Source: Gliomastix tumulicola (lineage: Eukaryota; Ascomycota; Sordariomycetes; Hypocreales; Bionectriaceae). From it: a stretch of DNA of 64,000 nucleotides. The DNA is taken from positions 806,001 to 870,000 of the forward strand of contig BCHX01000002.1 of the NCBI GenBank assembly GCA_001599755.1, in the 5' to 3' direction. Below the pieces are notes generated by a model, which saw nothing but the letters and a program-made list of their open reading frames with translations, had not been told where the DNA came from and did no database searches. The stretch's first letter is position 1, and every line of letters starts with the position of its first letter. Shown here one piece after another: positions 10,568-21,950 of this stretch. Made by a program: the position numbers and the translations under genes.

Positions 10568-11160
10568 TATTGTCGAAACAAATCCGTCGTGTGCTGATTG
10601 ATAATTATTTTGTTATTTGGTGTATTATACGGCTTTCTTGAAACTTTGGTGTTTTTAGAAGGTCAACATACGAGGACTGCAGAATTCATGAAAGGCAAAG
10701 TGAATGGGAGCAGACTTCATTTTATCCCATTTCGGCACTCAGAATGATCGTGGAAGAAACCATGATCAAGACCAGAACGCCAGCTCCCATCAATGGCGTT
10801 CTCAGGGTGTTCATGCTGAGTGTGCACCTAGTCGAGATCTGACTGCGGTTTACGCTGTAGAATAGTAACTACTAGTACCTAGTACTCTCTTGTTCTCAAA
10901 CACGTACCCGATCAGGAACACATCGCCATAAATATTTTGGTAATCGAGAACGTGATGTCGCCTTCTGTGTTTAGCGACCTGCCGAAACGGGCAGTGCGCC
11001 CGTCGGTCGCTTCTCGCGGCTATAACAACCTACCGACCATGCTCCTCCCCGCTCGCGGTATCTTCTACTTCTTTCTCTTCCCTCTCCTTTCCAGCCCTTT
11101 CGCTTTTTCTAAACAAGAACCACTATAGTGTTAGATACGTGTTACTGGCTATTCACTATC
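10568..11160. promoter_or_regulatory. Divergent promoter, pseudokinase / MFS transporter
   Basis: 593 bp with no convincing gene. It contains a perfect inverted repeat ACGGGC-AGTGC-GCCCGT at 10987-11003, about 160 bp before the MFS ATG. It reads CGG-N9-CCG, the general form of a Zn2Cys6 site. A pyrimidine-rich stretch (11066-11110) precedes the MFS start. Confidence 0.45.
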
Positions 11161-12704
11161 ATGTCTACTTCTCCTTCTAGCGGCCATGAGCTCGCGACAC
11201 TGGCCTCAGCAACCCCCTCTCCCGCTTCGCATAGATTACCTACTGAATCCGAGAATGGTAGACAGACTCAATGCCAACTCGCCCCGATAGATGGCGGCAT
11301 CGCCGCATGGAGGATTCTCGGCGCTGCCTTTGTATTCGAGACGCTGCTATGGGGTAAGAACGACCTTCCTCTCGTCTCATCTCCTACGCAAACTCGAGTT
11401 CTGCTAAAAAAAACATTGCACACATGTAATGTAGGCTTTCCCCTCTCGTTTGGTGTCTTCCAGAACTACTACTCGAGGCTTCCACAGTTCGCAAACAACC
11501 CCTATATCGGTGTTATTGGCACCATTGCTTCTGGGTTGGGCTACATAGGCGCTCCCGTTATTGTGCCCTTTATTCAGCGCTATAAGCGCTGGCAGCGACA
11601 AATGATCTGGCTAGGCTGTAGGTTTTTCCTAAAAGTTTCTCCATCTTTAATAATAGAAGAGGCTAGTTGTTGACATTTGGGGGTGTCTTTGCCATCCGCT
11701 TAGTGCCGATATGTCTTGGAGGCCTCGTTGCAGGTTCCTTCGCCACTACGCTCGAAACACTCATCCTTACGCAAGGTGTAGCCTACGGCCTGGGTTTCTT
11801 GATCCTCTATTATCCTATCCTCATCATGGTGAACGAGTACTGGGTTGCGCGACGCGGGATGGCCTATGGCGTGCTCTGCGGCGCAGGAGGCGTGTCTGGC
11901 GCCGTCATGCCGTTCGTCGTGCAAACCCTCCTCGACAATTACGGCTACCAAACGACGCTTCGCATCGTGGCTGTTGGTCTGGCTATCTTAACAGTCCCTC
12001 TGGTTCCATTCTTCAAAAGCCGTCTACCGTCTTCTGATCAGACCAGCAACCCCAGGATCGATTGGTCGTTCTTCAAGAACCCGATGTTCTGGCTGTACTC
12101 CCTATCCAATCTGTTCCAGGGGTTCGGATACTTCTACCCATCTCTATACCTACCATCATTCGCGACGTCTCTAGACCTCACGAGCAAGTCTGGTGCTATT
12201 CTACTCGCCACCATGAGCGTGTCCCAGGTCGGTGGGCAAATCACGTTCGGCTACTTGTCAGATCGCCGGGTGTCGGTCGATGTCCTCGCGTGCACATCTA
12301 CCGTCGTGGCCGCAGTCGCATCATTCTCTATGTGGAGGCTAGCCAACTCCATGCCAGTCCTCGTTGGCTTTGCGATCTTGTATGGCTTCTTCGGTTCTGG
12401 CTTTACTGCTGTCTGGGCACGAATGAGCACCGCGATTACCGACGATGTGATATCTGGGCCGATCGTCTTCAGTCTTCTCAATCTGGGCAAAGGCATCGGC
12501 AATGTGCTCACAGGCCCGATCGGTGGTCTTCTGGTGTACAGCAGCAGTGCTCCCCAGCATTCGTCTGCCGCGGCTGGTCTGACTTACTCATCGTATCGAT
12601 GGGTCATCATCTTTACGGGGGCTTGCATGTGTGCAAGTGCTTGTACTGTTGGTCTGCGTTATCCCAAGCGAGTCTTCCAGAGGGTGTTTATGCGCAATCT
12701 CTGA
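11161..12704 (+). CDS. MFS transporter, monocarboxylate (MCT) type
   Basis: Three exons, 11161-11353, 11435-11617 and 11704-12704, give 458 aa. The second intron (gtaggt ... cttag) was placed because it joins MIWLG to LPICLGGLVAGSF, the continuous family sequence; the nearer acceptor at 11666 breaks phase. A polar N-terminus is followed by about 12 membrane segments. YGLGFLILYYPIL, EYWVARRGMAYG and GYLSDRR are typical of fungal monocarboxylate-permease-like MFS proteins. Expected plasma-membrane H+-coupled or facilitative uptake/export of an organic acid or metabolite; substrate cannot be told. Next to regulatory genes rather than biosynthetic ones. Confidence 0.9.
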
Positions 12705-15258
12705 GCATAGTGAATTCTCCAAATTGTTTAAAGAAGCGCACAGATAGTCTAAGGGGAGGAGGAAGTCATCCAGGGCGGCGGGGGAAGCCGCCATTTTGAA
12801 AATACTGTTGGCCATCCATCATCATCACGGATGGCCGAAACTGGACGCAAGAAAGTCATGGCAGAAAGCAGGGTTCTGGTGCCACAGAACCTAAAGCAAG
12901 TAAGGGTGCTTCTGGGTCACCAATGCCTCTCGCTGTCCAAGCATGCAGCTATACGGCGTGGGCAGGTGTAGGCAGACCGCGAGGCATTTAGATAACTACT
13001 CAGGACCAGATATATTCCGACTTCCACCCCCCTCACCCCCGAAATGTCTTCATCCCCAATGACCGCGGGGTCAGAGACTAGAGCTCGCCGTTCCAAATGA
13101 AATTACCTACCAATACTGCTAGGGCGACCTAAATCAACAACGGCAGATCAAACTCGTTCACGATAGCTCTGATGGTCGGGGCAACCGAGTAGCTGAGTGA
13201 GGGAGCTCGTTTAGAAGCTCCGCTTTTGGCACGATAACAAGATCCAACATCACTAAGAGTCTGCAGCAAGCCCTCGAGTGCCTCTGCGACACAGAAACAG
13301 AAAACGGGCACGAACATAGACCACTGCGTGCTGCAAAGCCACTTATGGGTAGATGCATAGTGCATTAACCAAGATGATACCGACGAGCGAAACAACCAGG
13401 TCAATATCATGAAGCGCATATATACACTAAAATCTTCAGTGTACATCTAGATGACTGACGACGAGGCAGTGAGACGAGGATTAGGGATGATAGGTACAGC
13501 TGCAAACGGCGTAGAAGAACAGTTTAGCCAGGCTTTTGGTCTATTGAGCATCGATGAGGAGCAGCTCATGTCTACATTTACCTTACTGATAAAGTGGTTA
13601 CCTACAACTGTGTTTTGACCGGCAAGGCACTATGTGATCTGGGGAACAATCTGTATTTCAGTCTTCCGGGGAGTAGCTTATCGCCAGTCTGGACAGCGAT
13701 AACCCGGTCTAACTTGCTACATGCCAGAAAGGTTGAAGATTATTGTCGAGACAGAGGCACGCATGACGTAAACCTACCAGAGTAGCTTGATTGTGAAATG
13801 ACTCTTCTCCTAAGCCCTGCTTACCGTCGCAAAAGCTCGCTTGACGCACGAGACGATGAAACTCTAGATAAGCCCTGGAGTGATGATATTATCGCGACCA
13901 GCATAGGGACGTATTGGACACTGAGCGACCCTGAATTTCCCCTTGTGCCATCAAAGCTTCGCGAATTGATAAAGAATGGCCAATTATTGAATGGAGAAAT
14001 TCCGCGGTTTCAATAGTTCCCTTTTATTGCTGGTTGTCAAGGGAAATGCGTCTTTATCACGGAGGACGAGCGCATAGGCCTGTGCCCCTGACACACGAGC
14101 AGGTGACATCATTGTAGCGCTTGACAGTGCGCGTGCGCCCTATGTGTTGCTACCAATAGGCAGAAGGGCGGGTTTTCATGGAGATGATTGGAAGCTTGAG
14201 GGCTAGAGGTGTTGAAAGACCACTTGTATCGATTTATGGGCGAGTGCTACGTGCATGAACACATGTCGAGCGAGTTCCTAGGTGACACAGAGAGTGACTT
14301 GGGGGAGTCAGAAGTCCTTTACTTGTGGTGAGCAATTTGTCAAACGGCCGTAATAATGAGCATCAGCCATTATTGAAGGAGGCAACGAACATGTCGTACC
14401 ATGATCCTCCGAAGTGACGGTCGGCGGGAGTGACGGGACATTCTGCTAGCTATGTGTGCCCTCAGCCAGCCGGTCTGACTCATAGAGACAGGCATCGCCC
14501 ATGACGTCCTTCCTCCCGTGCCAAGTGCCTTGGTTGTATGCCGCCCAAGCCATTACTCCTCGAGCCAAAGATTCAACCGACTCCCTACTCGCAGAACTAG
14601 CGGCAACAGGCTGTGCACACCCTACAATAAGTCTAAACAGGAAGAATGACCTCTACGAATCCGCACAAGCTACGTACCAATAGACCAAATAATATCCGGA
14701 GGAGCAACTAGTAAGAGGCGCTCCAATAGCCCCGGATAAAGTGACAGTCACGCCATGGGACGGATCTGAAAAGTGCCAAAACCAACTGCCGGTGGGGGGC
14801 CCGGGCCCTACCTCTTGTAGCTGCTCGTACAAATGACTAAACGATGACTGGCTGGAGTGTGTCTGCGGTCCGTTGCTCCAGTCTCCGTCCATCCATCAAT
14901 CATGCATGTCCACGTCGACGGTGACTGGCTGCTGTGCGTGACCACTTGCCCGAGGCGGGGAAAATTCGCGAAGTCGGCGAAGAGGATTGGCGTTGGCCAG
15001 CGTCGTGACAGCCGGGACGAATGGTGGCACAGAAACAGACTGATTGGACTCGAAAGCGATTGTGCGATGGGCAACGCGGTCGTGGTGTCGCGGAGACGGA
15101 GTTCACTTTTTTGACGGCGCTTTCTTGGCGGGCACGGTCGGACTCGTACGAACAGGAGGGCACAGGAATGAGTGCAACGGCGAGACGCCATCGTGACTTT
15201 TTTAAAGCCGCATAAGGGAGATGATCACCAGTGGTAAAGAGGGGTAGGAGGACGCTAT

Positions 15259-15279
15259 CCCCCCCCCCCCCCCCCCCCC
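15259..15279. repeat. Homopolymer C21 tract
   Basis: Twenty-one consecutive cytosines, so the minus strand is a G21 run able to form a G-quadruplex. It lies in a non-coding region about 2.6 kb upstream of acrB. Length may be uncertain because of sequencing slippage. Confidence 0.9.
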
Positions 15280-16441
15280 AGTAGGCTGTCGTGGCTGCAT
15301 GGGCTCGAGGGCGCTGAATGGACGGCGACGGGACAAGGGCTTGACAAAAGAGCCCACTCCTGTTGATAAGGGACCTTGGGACCTTGTCGCGGAGAGGGTG
15401 TGAGTGAGTGAGGAGGCGAGCGAGTGAGTGAGACGGGATGCCATGAGGCTCCTCACACCCGTCGGCTCTCTTTCCCATGCGGGATCTTCTGGGACCTGTC
15501 ATCGGGAGCCATCGAACGGCCTCGGGGAGTTGAGGCTGTTGCCTGCAGGCCATGACGGGAGCCAAGATGGCCCTCCGAGACTGCAGAGGATGGAGGGGGG
15601 GAAAGCTTGGCCCTCCGGATAATTGCCTGATAAGTCCAGCCGCGATCTTCGTTATGCTGGGCTCGCGGTTGGAATGGGCGTTGGCAGGGCAGAATGTACT
15701 GGTACTTTGGGGGGGCAGGCAATCTGCAGCCGAATGGCGGAGAAAGCTCCGGACATCTGGCGGTGTGTTTCGGAAGAGTGCATCGTGATGCGCTAGCGCG
15801 AAGTACCGCTACTTGCAGCAGCCAGCGCGCGTCGAGTCATGGAGACGAGCTGATTGCCAGATGCGAGACGGCGGACAGCATTATTGGGCATTGATAAGCG
15901 TAGCATCTTCGTCTGGTCTCACAGGCTAGGTTGTTTATAGGTTCGTTTCTTCGATGTGTGTGACTGCCGAGCATGTGCTGTTCGGGCGAAGCTCCGTGCC
16001 GAGACTGCGAGTCGCCTGTGACGGGCGAGAAAAATGGCATCATGTCGGCAGTTGGCACAGCGCACTCCAACCGTTCTGGCGTAGCATCGAGGGGGCAATC
16101 ACCAGCAAAAGTGCCGGTGGAAAGCGTTAGCCCGGCCGTCTGGAGGGAGGCACCCCACGCGATTCACCAATCAAGCACCAACGGCGAGACGTTCTTGGCT
16201 GTGGTCACACTGGATGAGGAAAAAATAAATAAATGGTGGTGTGGGAGGTTGTTTCCAGAAGCAGCAGCCGTTTCCCCAGTTCGTCGCGTTGTCAAGATGT
16301 GAAACAGGACGTGCGTGGGTGTGGAATGCAGAATTGCTGGGCCTCTGTGGTTGCATGCAGGACGCTGCATTGCATTGCATAACTTGCATCTGCGACGCTC
16401 GGCCATCCACTGAGAGGCAGGGCAAGCATCCAATCGCTAGA

Positions 16442-16470
16442 GCCCTCACAGCGCCCTCACAGCGCCCTCG
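16442..16470. repeat. 11-bp tandem repeat, about 2.6 copies
   Basis: Unit gccctcacagc, two full copies plus a partial one, in non-coding DNA. Confidence 0.8.
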
Positions 16471-17886
16471 TCCAGCGCATCATCAGCACACTCGCACGAG
16501 TAAGGAAGGGCCTGTGGAGCGGCCCTTAGCGCAGGCCTAATGGCAGATCTGCTGGGCCGACGATGCCCTCCAGGCTTCATGCAGCCTCCCCAGCGACTCA
16601 GCAGCCTGCAAAAATTTCCTTGGCTCCACTGATGAAAGCGACTATGTACCTTAGGTCGCGGCATTTGTTCCTTGTTTTCGGCCATTTTGTGATCATTACT
16701 TTTTTTTATTCTTGTTTCTCCTCTGATGGATTTTTCCGATTGTATTTACATCATTTCCCAACAGGCTGCAGAGCGTAACTCGGTAAGCATCTGACGACAT
16801 GACATCCATGACATGCCCCGAGGCGGAGGCTCCCCTCGGCTTCCATTCGATAACACTCAGCGCTAAGCAATTGGATCCATGCACGAGTTAGCGGGCACAA
16901 CACGCTACAGGCTGGCACTGTTAGCCCTGGAGCCCCCTGTAAGCCCCCTGGAGCCCATGCCCACAGCCCTCCGCCTGCCCAATCCCAGGGCGCCGTGTGC
17001 CAGCCTTTATTCCCGTTCGGGCTGTTCCTGGTACCCGTCGCGCCCACGCATTTTCGCCCAGCTGACCAAGTACTCCGTACCCGTGCCATCATTCCCGCTC
17101 CTCCATGGAAAATCCTGCCCTGGGTTTTCCCCCAAAAGCCAGAAGCCAAGCACAGAATCCACCGGGACTGGACTCAGTGTGGATGTGATTCCCCTCGCAT
17201 CACTCCCTTACCTTTTCCATCCTCCTTTCTCTCCTTCTCCCATTCCTCACCTACCTCGCCATACGCTGGTCATCCTCTCCCCCCCATCCGTCCAGCAGGC
17301 AGAAGAACGAACCACGAATCGAGAGCACACACTGGCCACCGGGGCAAGCCAAACACCAGTCACAGTCGCCCCCTTGGCCAGCAACCCCCCCGGTCGTCTT
17401 CCGAACCCGAAACCCGCAACTGAATAAACTCGAGGACCGTTTGAAGCTTCGTCGTGCACGTGGACGACTGCTTACGCAGGGCCCTGCAGGCATCCGGAAT
17501 TCACCTGCCTTCCGCACCGCGCCAACTCTGAACGCTGCCTGCCCTCCCCCGCGCCTCCGGCATCCGATCAGGCTGCGTGTTTTCCATTCGAGCCCACGGT
17601 TTTATTAATATTATTACTTGTTCGTCGCCGTCCCACCTTTCCCCTCGTCGTCCGACGCACTCGACAGCGATCCCCCCCGTCCCGAACAGGAGCAACGCAA
17701 ACACGCGACCGAACCGCCCGTCGAGCGCCATACGCTGCCGTCTCGCCTTCAATTCCTCGACGCCAGCTGGTCCAGGCCACAAGATCGTGCCCTAGCCCAG
17801 TTACACCGGGGAATATCCGACTTCGCACGAACCCCCCGAGGTTGCAGACAGTTGCGACCTCATTTCCGGCACTCGACGAGAAGCGC

Positions 17887-20685
17887 ATGCCTCGCGCCGC
17901 GGGCTCGGGCAAGCGAACTTCAGGAGCCGCTGGTCAGCGCGATACCAGGCATGAGAATGGACTGGTAGGACCAGCCACTGCTAAACGTGTCGGAGCGAGA
18001 AAGAGCCAGGGCCAGCTCGCTGGCGCCCCTCGGCTGCCCGCCGAGAATGCCAGCAGCCCTGGCCACCACGCGGCTCCCGCAGTTCCCTCGCCCTCGAATG
18101 CCAACAACGCCGCCGTCCCCGCCGTTCCCTGCCCGACCCTCTCCAACGGCCATGTCGACGGCTCCAGCACCCCCGATCACCGGTCGTCTCTGAACAGCAG
18201 CATCACCAGGAGGAGCTCCGTCGGCAACTACTCCGAGGAGACCTCCTCCGAGTCCGGCATCTCCAGCATGAGCCGCCACCACAGCGCGAGCATCGACAGC
18301 AGCCACCGCCAGATCGATGTCAACGCCCTTAAGAATGTCGAGGTCCACCGCGATCCCGGCCCGCTCGAGCTGGCGACCACCGTCCTCCGCGCGCTGCCGA
18401 TGCAGGATACCATCGCCATCCTCATCATCCTCATGCACGTCCCCTCGGTCACCCTCACCTGTATCTATGTCATGTTCACCTTCCTCACCTTCGTGCCCCC
18501 GGTCACGACGAGCTCCGGCATCAACATCAACTTCGCCGAGATCCTCGATGGCAACTCGACCAGCTCGCTCGTCACCACGCTGTGCATGGACGCCTTGTTC
18601 CTGCTCGCGTGGCTGTTCTTATGGCAGCCGTTGCAGGGCGTCGTCCTGGACCTCGCGAAGCCCGTCATCGCCATTACGCTTGGTGGTGGCAGCAGCGCCA
18701 CCAGAGACGGCACTAGTAGGGGCCTGTTCACCGGCTTCTGCTGGGTTCTGACTCACCATCTCCTGCGCGGTACTCGCGCCCATTGGGCGCGGTTAGCGAA
18801 CCACATCCCGGAACACTGGTCCATCCCCGAGGGTGTGCAGGCCGCACTCCGGCTCGGCCCAGAAACATACGATAAGAAATACGGCTGGAATTGGCTTAAG
18901 AGCATGCTGGCGGTGCATATCCTGACACAGGGCGTCGTCCGCTGCGTCAAGGAGTGGTATCTGAGGAGGGAGAAAGTCAACGCCCAGGCCAGCTTGAGTG
19001 ACCCCGAGGCAGGGAATCCGAGCAGCCGGGCGGGCGACAGTGCGTCCCACGACGCAGGTTTCTCGACGCCGGACCACGAGCCGGGTGTGCAGCAAGCACC
19101 GGCTCCTCCGACGTTGAGCAAGAAAAGACGAAAACAGAGCACGCAGATAAGACTGCAGCAGCCGTTGTGGGCTGCGCTGGCGAGCACCAAGATCGTGGTG
19201 ATGAAGGAGTACGAGCTCACGCACACTACTAGTGAGCGTGCGGGATCGAACGCTACAGACGTGCATAATCTGGGGAACGCCCCTTTCGAGAAGGAACCGA
19301 GTCAGATCTGGATATCATATGTTGGGAGCGACGAGGTCTGCTTCAACACGAGCTACTTCGTGGACGACGACAGCATCGAAAGTGATGACGGCATCCCGAC
19401 CTCGGCCAAGCACCCCCCGAAGCCATTCTACGTCCGCGTCAACAACGCCTTCTGGCAGCCGACGCGCATGTTCCCGTTGGACAACGGGGACGACGAGGAG
19501 CAGCAGCTACCGGGGACGCGATGGACTGGCGACATCTACGGACTCCGACCCGCGTCCAAGTACGTGTGCGAATTCGTCGATCAGAGGACCGATCAGGTGC
19601 TGTTTAAAACCAGCATCCGCACCATCCAGGAGCCGCAGCAGGAAGCCGACGCAGGGTCCGCCTCGAACCTGGCCAACGGCCAGAGCTCCCTTCGCCCAGA
19701 CTCCCCCGCCACGACTCTCAAGACGTCTATTGCCGCTGCCGAGTCCCGGCTGGCCGAGGAGAAGGGCAAGCTCAAGACGAACCGCAAGGACTGGAAGTCG
19801 CGCATCAACGCGCTGAGGAAGGACATCGAGGCCACGGACCACCAGCTCTCCACCGCAGGGAACAGCGACGAGAAGTTCCGGCAGAAGGTCCGCCAGCAGG
19901 AGACTCAGAAGGCTCAGGCGGCCCGAGAGACGGATCTGATGGCGGAGCAGCTCAAGAACTTCGACACGGCACCCGAGCTCGCTGACAAGCGCAAGAAACT
20001 GGAGAAGCAGTACCTCTCGCAGAAGACGCTCTACGACGCGGCCAAGAAGGAGTTCGAGGAGTTCAAGGGCAAGCTGGACAAGGAGGTCAAGACGCGGGAG
20101 GTGGAGCAGACGAATCTCGTGAGCAAGGTCAACAAGGTCCGCACGCGCATCAACAAGGTCGAGACGGAGCTGGCCAACATTACCGACGCCAACAACCGCG
20201 GTCTGGACGAGGAGCAGCGACGCAAGCAGGAGCGGGCCGTCTGGGAGGAGCAGGCGGGCGCCATCGAGGCTAACTATAAGGAGCGCCTGATGCACGCCCG
20301 CAACGGCAATGCTGTCAAGCTCGACCAGATCCGCGCCCTCGAGGCCCAGCTGACGACGGCGCTCATGAACGGGATGCACCTCGACGCCGGCGACATGGCC
20401 AACATGTTCGTCGCGCCGGGCGCCTCGGCCTCGCAGCACGTCGGTCCTTGGAATCCCAACCCCGCCGCGCCTCCGCACGTCCCCTCGGGCGTCTGGGCCT
20501 CGTCGGGCGAAATGATGCCCTCGATCGCCTCCATCACCGGCCCGTCCAGCGCCTGGCGACCTCCTCCGACTGCTCCGCCCTTTGAGCCGGCGCCCCGCGC
20601 GTTCAAGACTCGCGGCCGGAGCTCGAGCATGCTGAGTGACATTAGCGGCTTTACCCAGTCGAGCAACGAGGAGGAGTCGCCCTAG
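17887..20685 (+). CDS. acrB: AcrB-like ubiquitination network signalling protein
   Basis: Single exon, 932 aa. The ATG at 17887 is the first in frame. Residues 1-150 are disordered and Ser/Pro/Ala-rich. A conserved region then starts (DVNALKNVEVHRDPGPLE) with hydrophobic segments near 174-205 and 229-247 and a further conserved block near 270-365. A low-complexity stretch, a beta-rich region (about 470-590) and a long charged coiled coil (about 610-830) follow. The architecture matches Aspergillus AcrB (acriflavine-resistance locus, linked to the CreB deubiquitination network). Expected role: membrane-associated scaffold in ubiquitin-dependent control of transporters and carbon regulation. 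No catalytic motif is visible. Assignment rests on recalled family similarity. Confidence 0.8.
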   Translation: MPRAAGSGKRTSGAAGQRDTRHENGLVGPATAKRVGARKSQGQLAGAPRLPAENASSPGHHAAPAVPSPSNANNAAVPAVPCPTLSNGHVDGSSTPDHRSSLNSSITRRSSVGNYSEETSSESGISSMSRHHSASIDSSHRQIDVNALKNVEVHRDPGPLELATTVLRALPMQDTIAILIILMHVPSVTLTCIYVMFTFLTFVPPVTTSSGININFAEILDGNSTSSLVTTLCMDALFLLAWLFLWQPLQGVVLDLAKPVIAITLGGGSSATRDGTSRGLFTGFCWVLTHHLLRGTRAHWARLANHIPEHWSIPEGVQAALRLGPETYDKKYGWNWLKSMLAVHILTQGVVRCVKEWYLRREKVNAQASLSDPEAGNPSSRAGDSASHDAGFSTPDHEPGVQQAPAPPTLSKKRRKQSTQIRLQQPLWAALASTKIVVMKEYELTHTTSERAGSNATDVHNLGNAPFEKEPSQIWISYVGSDEVCFNTSYFVDDDSIESDDGIPTSAKHPPKPFYVRVNNAFWQPTRMFPLDNGDDEEQQLPGTRWTGDIYGLRPASKYVCEFVDQRTDQVLFKTSIRTIQEPQQEADAGSASNLANGQSSLRPDSPATTLKTSIAAAESRLAEEKGKLKTNRKDWKSRINALRKDIEATDHQLSTAGNSDEKFRQKVRQQETQKAQAARETDLMAEQLKNFDTAPELADKRKKLEKQYLSQKTLYDAAKKEFEEFKGKLDKEVKTREVEQTNLVSKVNKVRTRINKVETELANITDANNRGLDEEQRRKQERAVWEEQAGAIEANYKERLMHARNGNAVKLDQIRALEAQLTTALMNGMHLDAGDMANMFVAPGASASQHVGPWNPNPAAPPHVPSGVWASSGEMMPSIASITGPSSAWRPPPTAPPFEPAPRAFKTRGRSSSMLSDISGFTQSSNEEESP

Positions 20686-21068
20686 GAGGCTTTCCTGCGT
20701 CGCCGTGGGTATCGGTCGTGACGGATAGGTGGAAAAAGCGACTATGGCAGCGATTCTGATTCCTTTCATAGCGACGAGGCCTTCGGCTCGATCATGCACG
20801 CGGATGTAGTGTTGGCTCTATAGCGGCTTAGGCAGATCTTACATGGTGCTTTGTCTCTGTTATTTTTCGTTCTTCATCCGCTTGTGATCGGCTGTGCTTG
20901 CTTTCTGTTGTACTACTGCATATGTCTAGACAATTCTCAAGGTATAACAGAGTCCGCTCTCCGAAGGCGCCATGTCCGGCGCGGGCCAGCTTCTATTTCT
21001 ACAAATATACAAGTATATCTCTGTATCCAAAGGTATCGTATCGTATCGTATCGTATCATCCCTTCCAC
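20686..21068. other. Convergent 3' region with microsatellite
   Basis: Spacer between acrB and the convergent mitochondrial-protein gene. It is T-rich near 20850-20900 and contains the (GTATC)5 array. No gene is seen. Confidence 0.5.
21033..21057. repeat. (GTATC)5 pentanucleotide microsatellite
   Basis: Five perfect GTATC units, ending 12 bp beyond the stop codon of the minus-strand gene at 21069, so inside its 3' UTR. Confidence 0.9.
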
Positions 21069-21950
21069 TCACGCGCCTGACGCCTCCAGTAGTCCCCTTG
21101 CATCAACCGGCCTGACATCGTCCCCCTCCATCCGCCGCAGCAGATACTCGACCCGGCACGAACCACAGTATTCGCCCTTGCCACCACCAGAGAAGACGTG
21201 CACCTCGCCCGCTACCAGGTCCGGCCGTGTGGACGAGGATGACAGCGAGGAGTAGATATCGACGGGGAGGAGTCGCGGGCCGTTGACGGTGTACTGGACG
21301 AGTCAGCATTCTAGAAACCCATCAGAAGGGTAGGGGAGGGAGAAAGGACAATACATACGTGGATGATGCCCTTGGGAGGGGGAGGATTCGATACTGCGGG
21401 TATGGAGATGGTGTGCTCGTGTATCCGTAGGCTGTGCGGCGTGATATTCGCCCTTTGCGCCTGGTCGACGATGTACTCCCTGAACAAAGCGTCCGCGAGC
21501 CGCAGAATCGCCGTCGGTCTGATGACCCCAGCCTACCACCCCTATCAGCGCCGTCCCGGATCTCCGTCTCATGTGTTTTTTTTTTCTTCAACGCACCTCG
21601 TCCCCGTCCTCGAACCAGTCCCCGCGCTCGAGACCGCGTATCCTCCTCGTCCCCGTCACGGCGCCCCCTCCCACGTTCTTCTGTGTGCTCTGGCTTCGTA
21701 GCGCGGCGAGCCCGGGCCCCCCCGCGCGGACGATGTGGGCGAGGGTGTCGCTGAAACCGGGGACTTGGCTGGTCTCGCAGCCGTCGAAGATGGCGAGGCC
21801 GATGGTCTGGTATGCGCTCGGCTCGTGCTCGTGCCCGTGCCCGTGCCCGTGCCCGGTCGGAGATGTATGGAGGGGGGCAATGGCTCCGGGAAGCGTTCGT
21901 CTGGTGCCTGGGAGGCGGCGCGCGAGGCGGAGGGGCCGGGAGAGGGACAT
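21069..21950 (-). CDS. Uncharacterised predicted mitochondrial protein, CxxC
   Basis: Three phase-0 exons, 21950-21597, 21532-21359 and 21293-21069, give 250 aa. The first 30 residues (MSLSRPLRLARRLPGTRR and onward) are Arg/Leu/Ser-rich without acids, a strong mitochondrial presequence. A Gly-His repeat (GHGHGHGHEHE, about 33-43) follows. The remainder is probably globular, with a CxxC pair (YCGSC) near the C-terminus. I do not recognise the family; metal binding through the His repeat and CxxC is only a possibility. Both introns have canonical GT-AG ends and keep frame. The gene is divergent from the LYR-protein gene, also mitochondrial by family. Confidence 0.75.

Larger units (their letters stand above)
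12705..17886. other. Gene-free 5.2-kb region
   Basis: No gene with recognisable homology. The best short open frames are 13451-13618 (+, 55 codons, begins MTDDEAVRRGLGMIG) and 13798-14016 (+, 72 codons), on the same strand and 180 bp apart; I could not join them with a convincing intron. They could be a small lineage-specific gene or a relic. 15259-15279 is a 21-nt C run. 16442-16470 holds an 11-bp tandem repeat (gccctcacagc). The part after about 16900 is C-rich and probably the 5' UTR of acrB. Confidence 0.5.

Noticed and set aside
11618..11666. Short second intron in the 11161 MFS gene using the acceptor at 11666
   Set aside because: Phase does not fit and the resulting sequence breaks the conserved membrane segment; the acceptor at 11703 fits both.
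19507..20799. 430-codon open frame antisense to acrB
   Set aside because: It is Leu/Arg/Gly-rich without domains and mirrors the coiled-coil codons of acrB; GC-rich third positions commonly leave antisense frames open.
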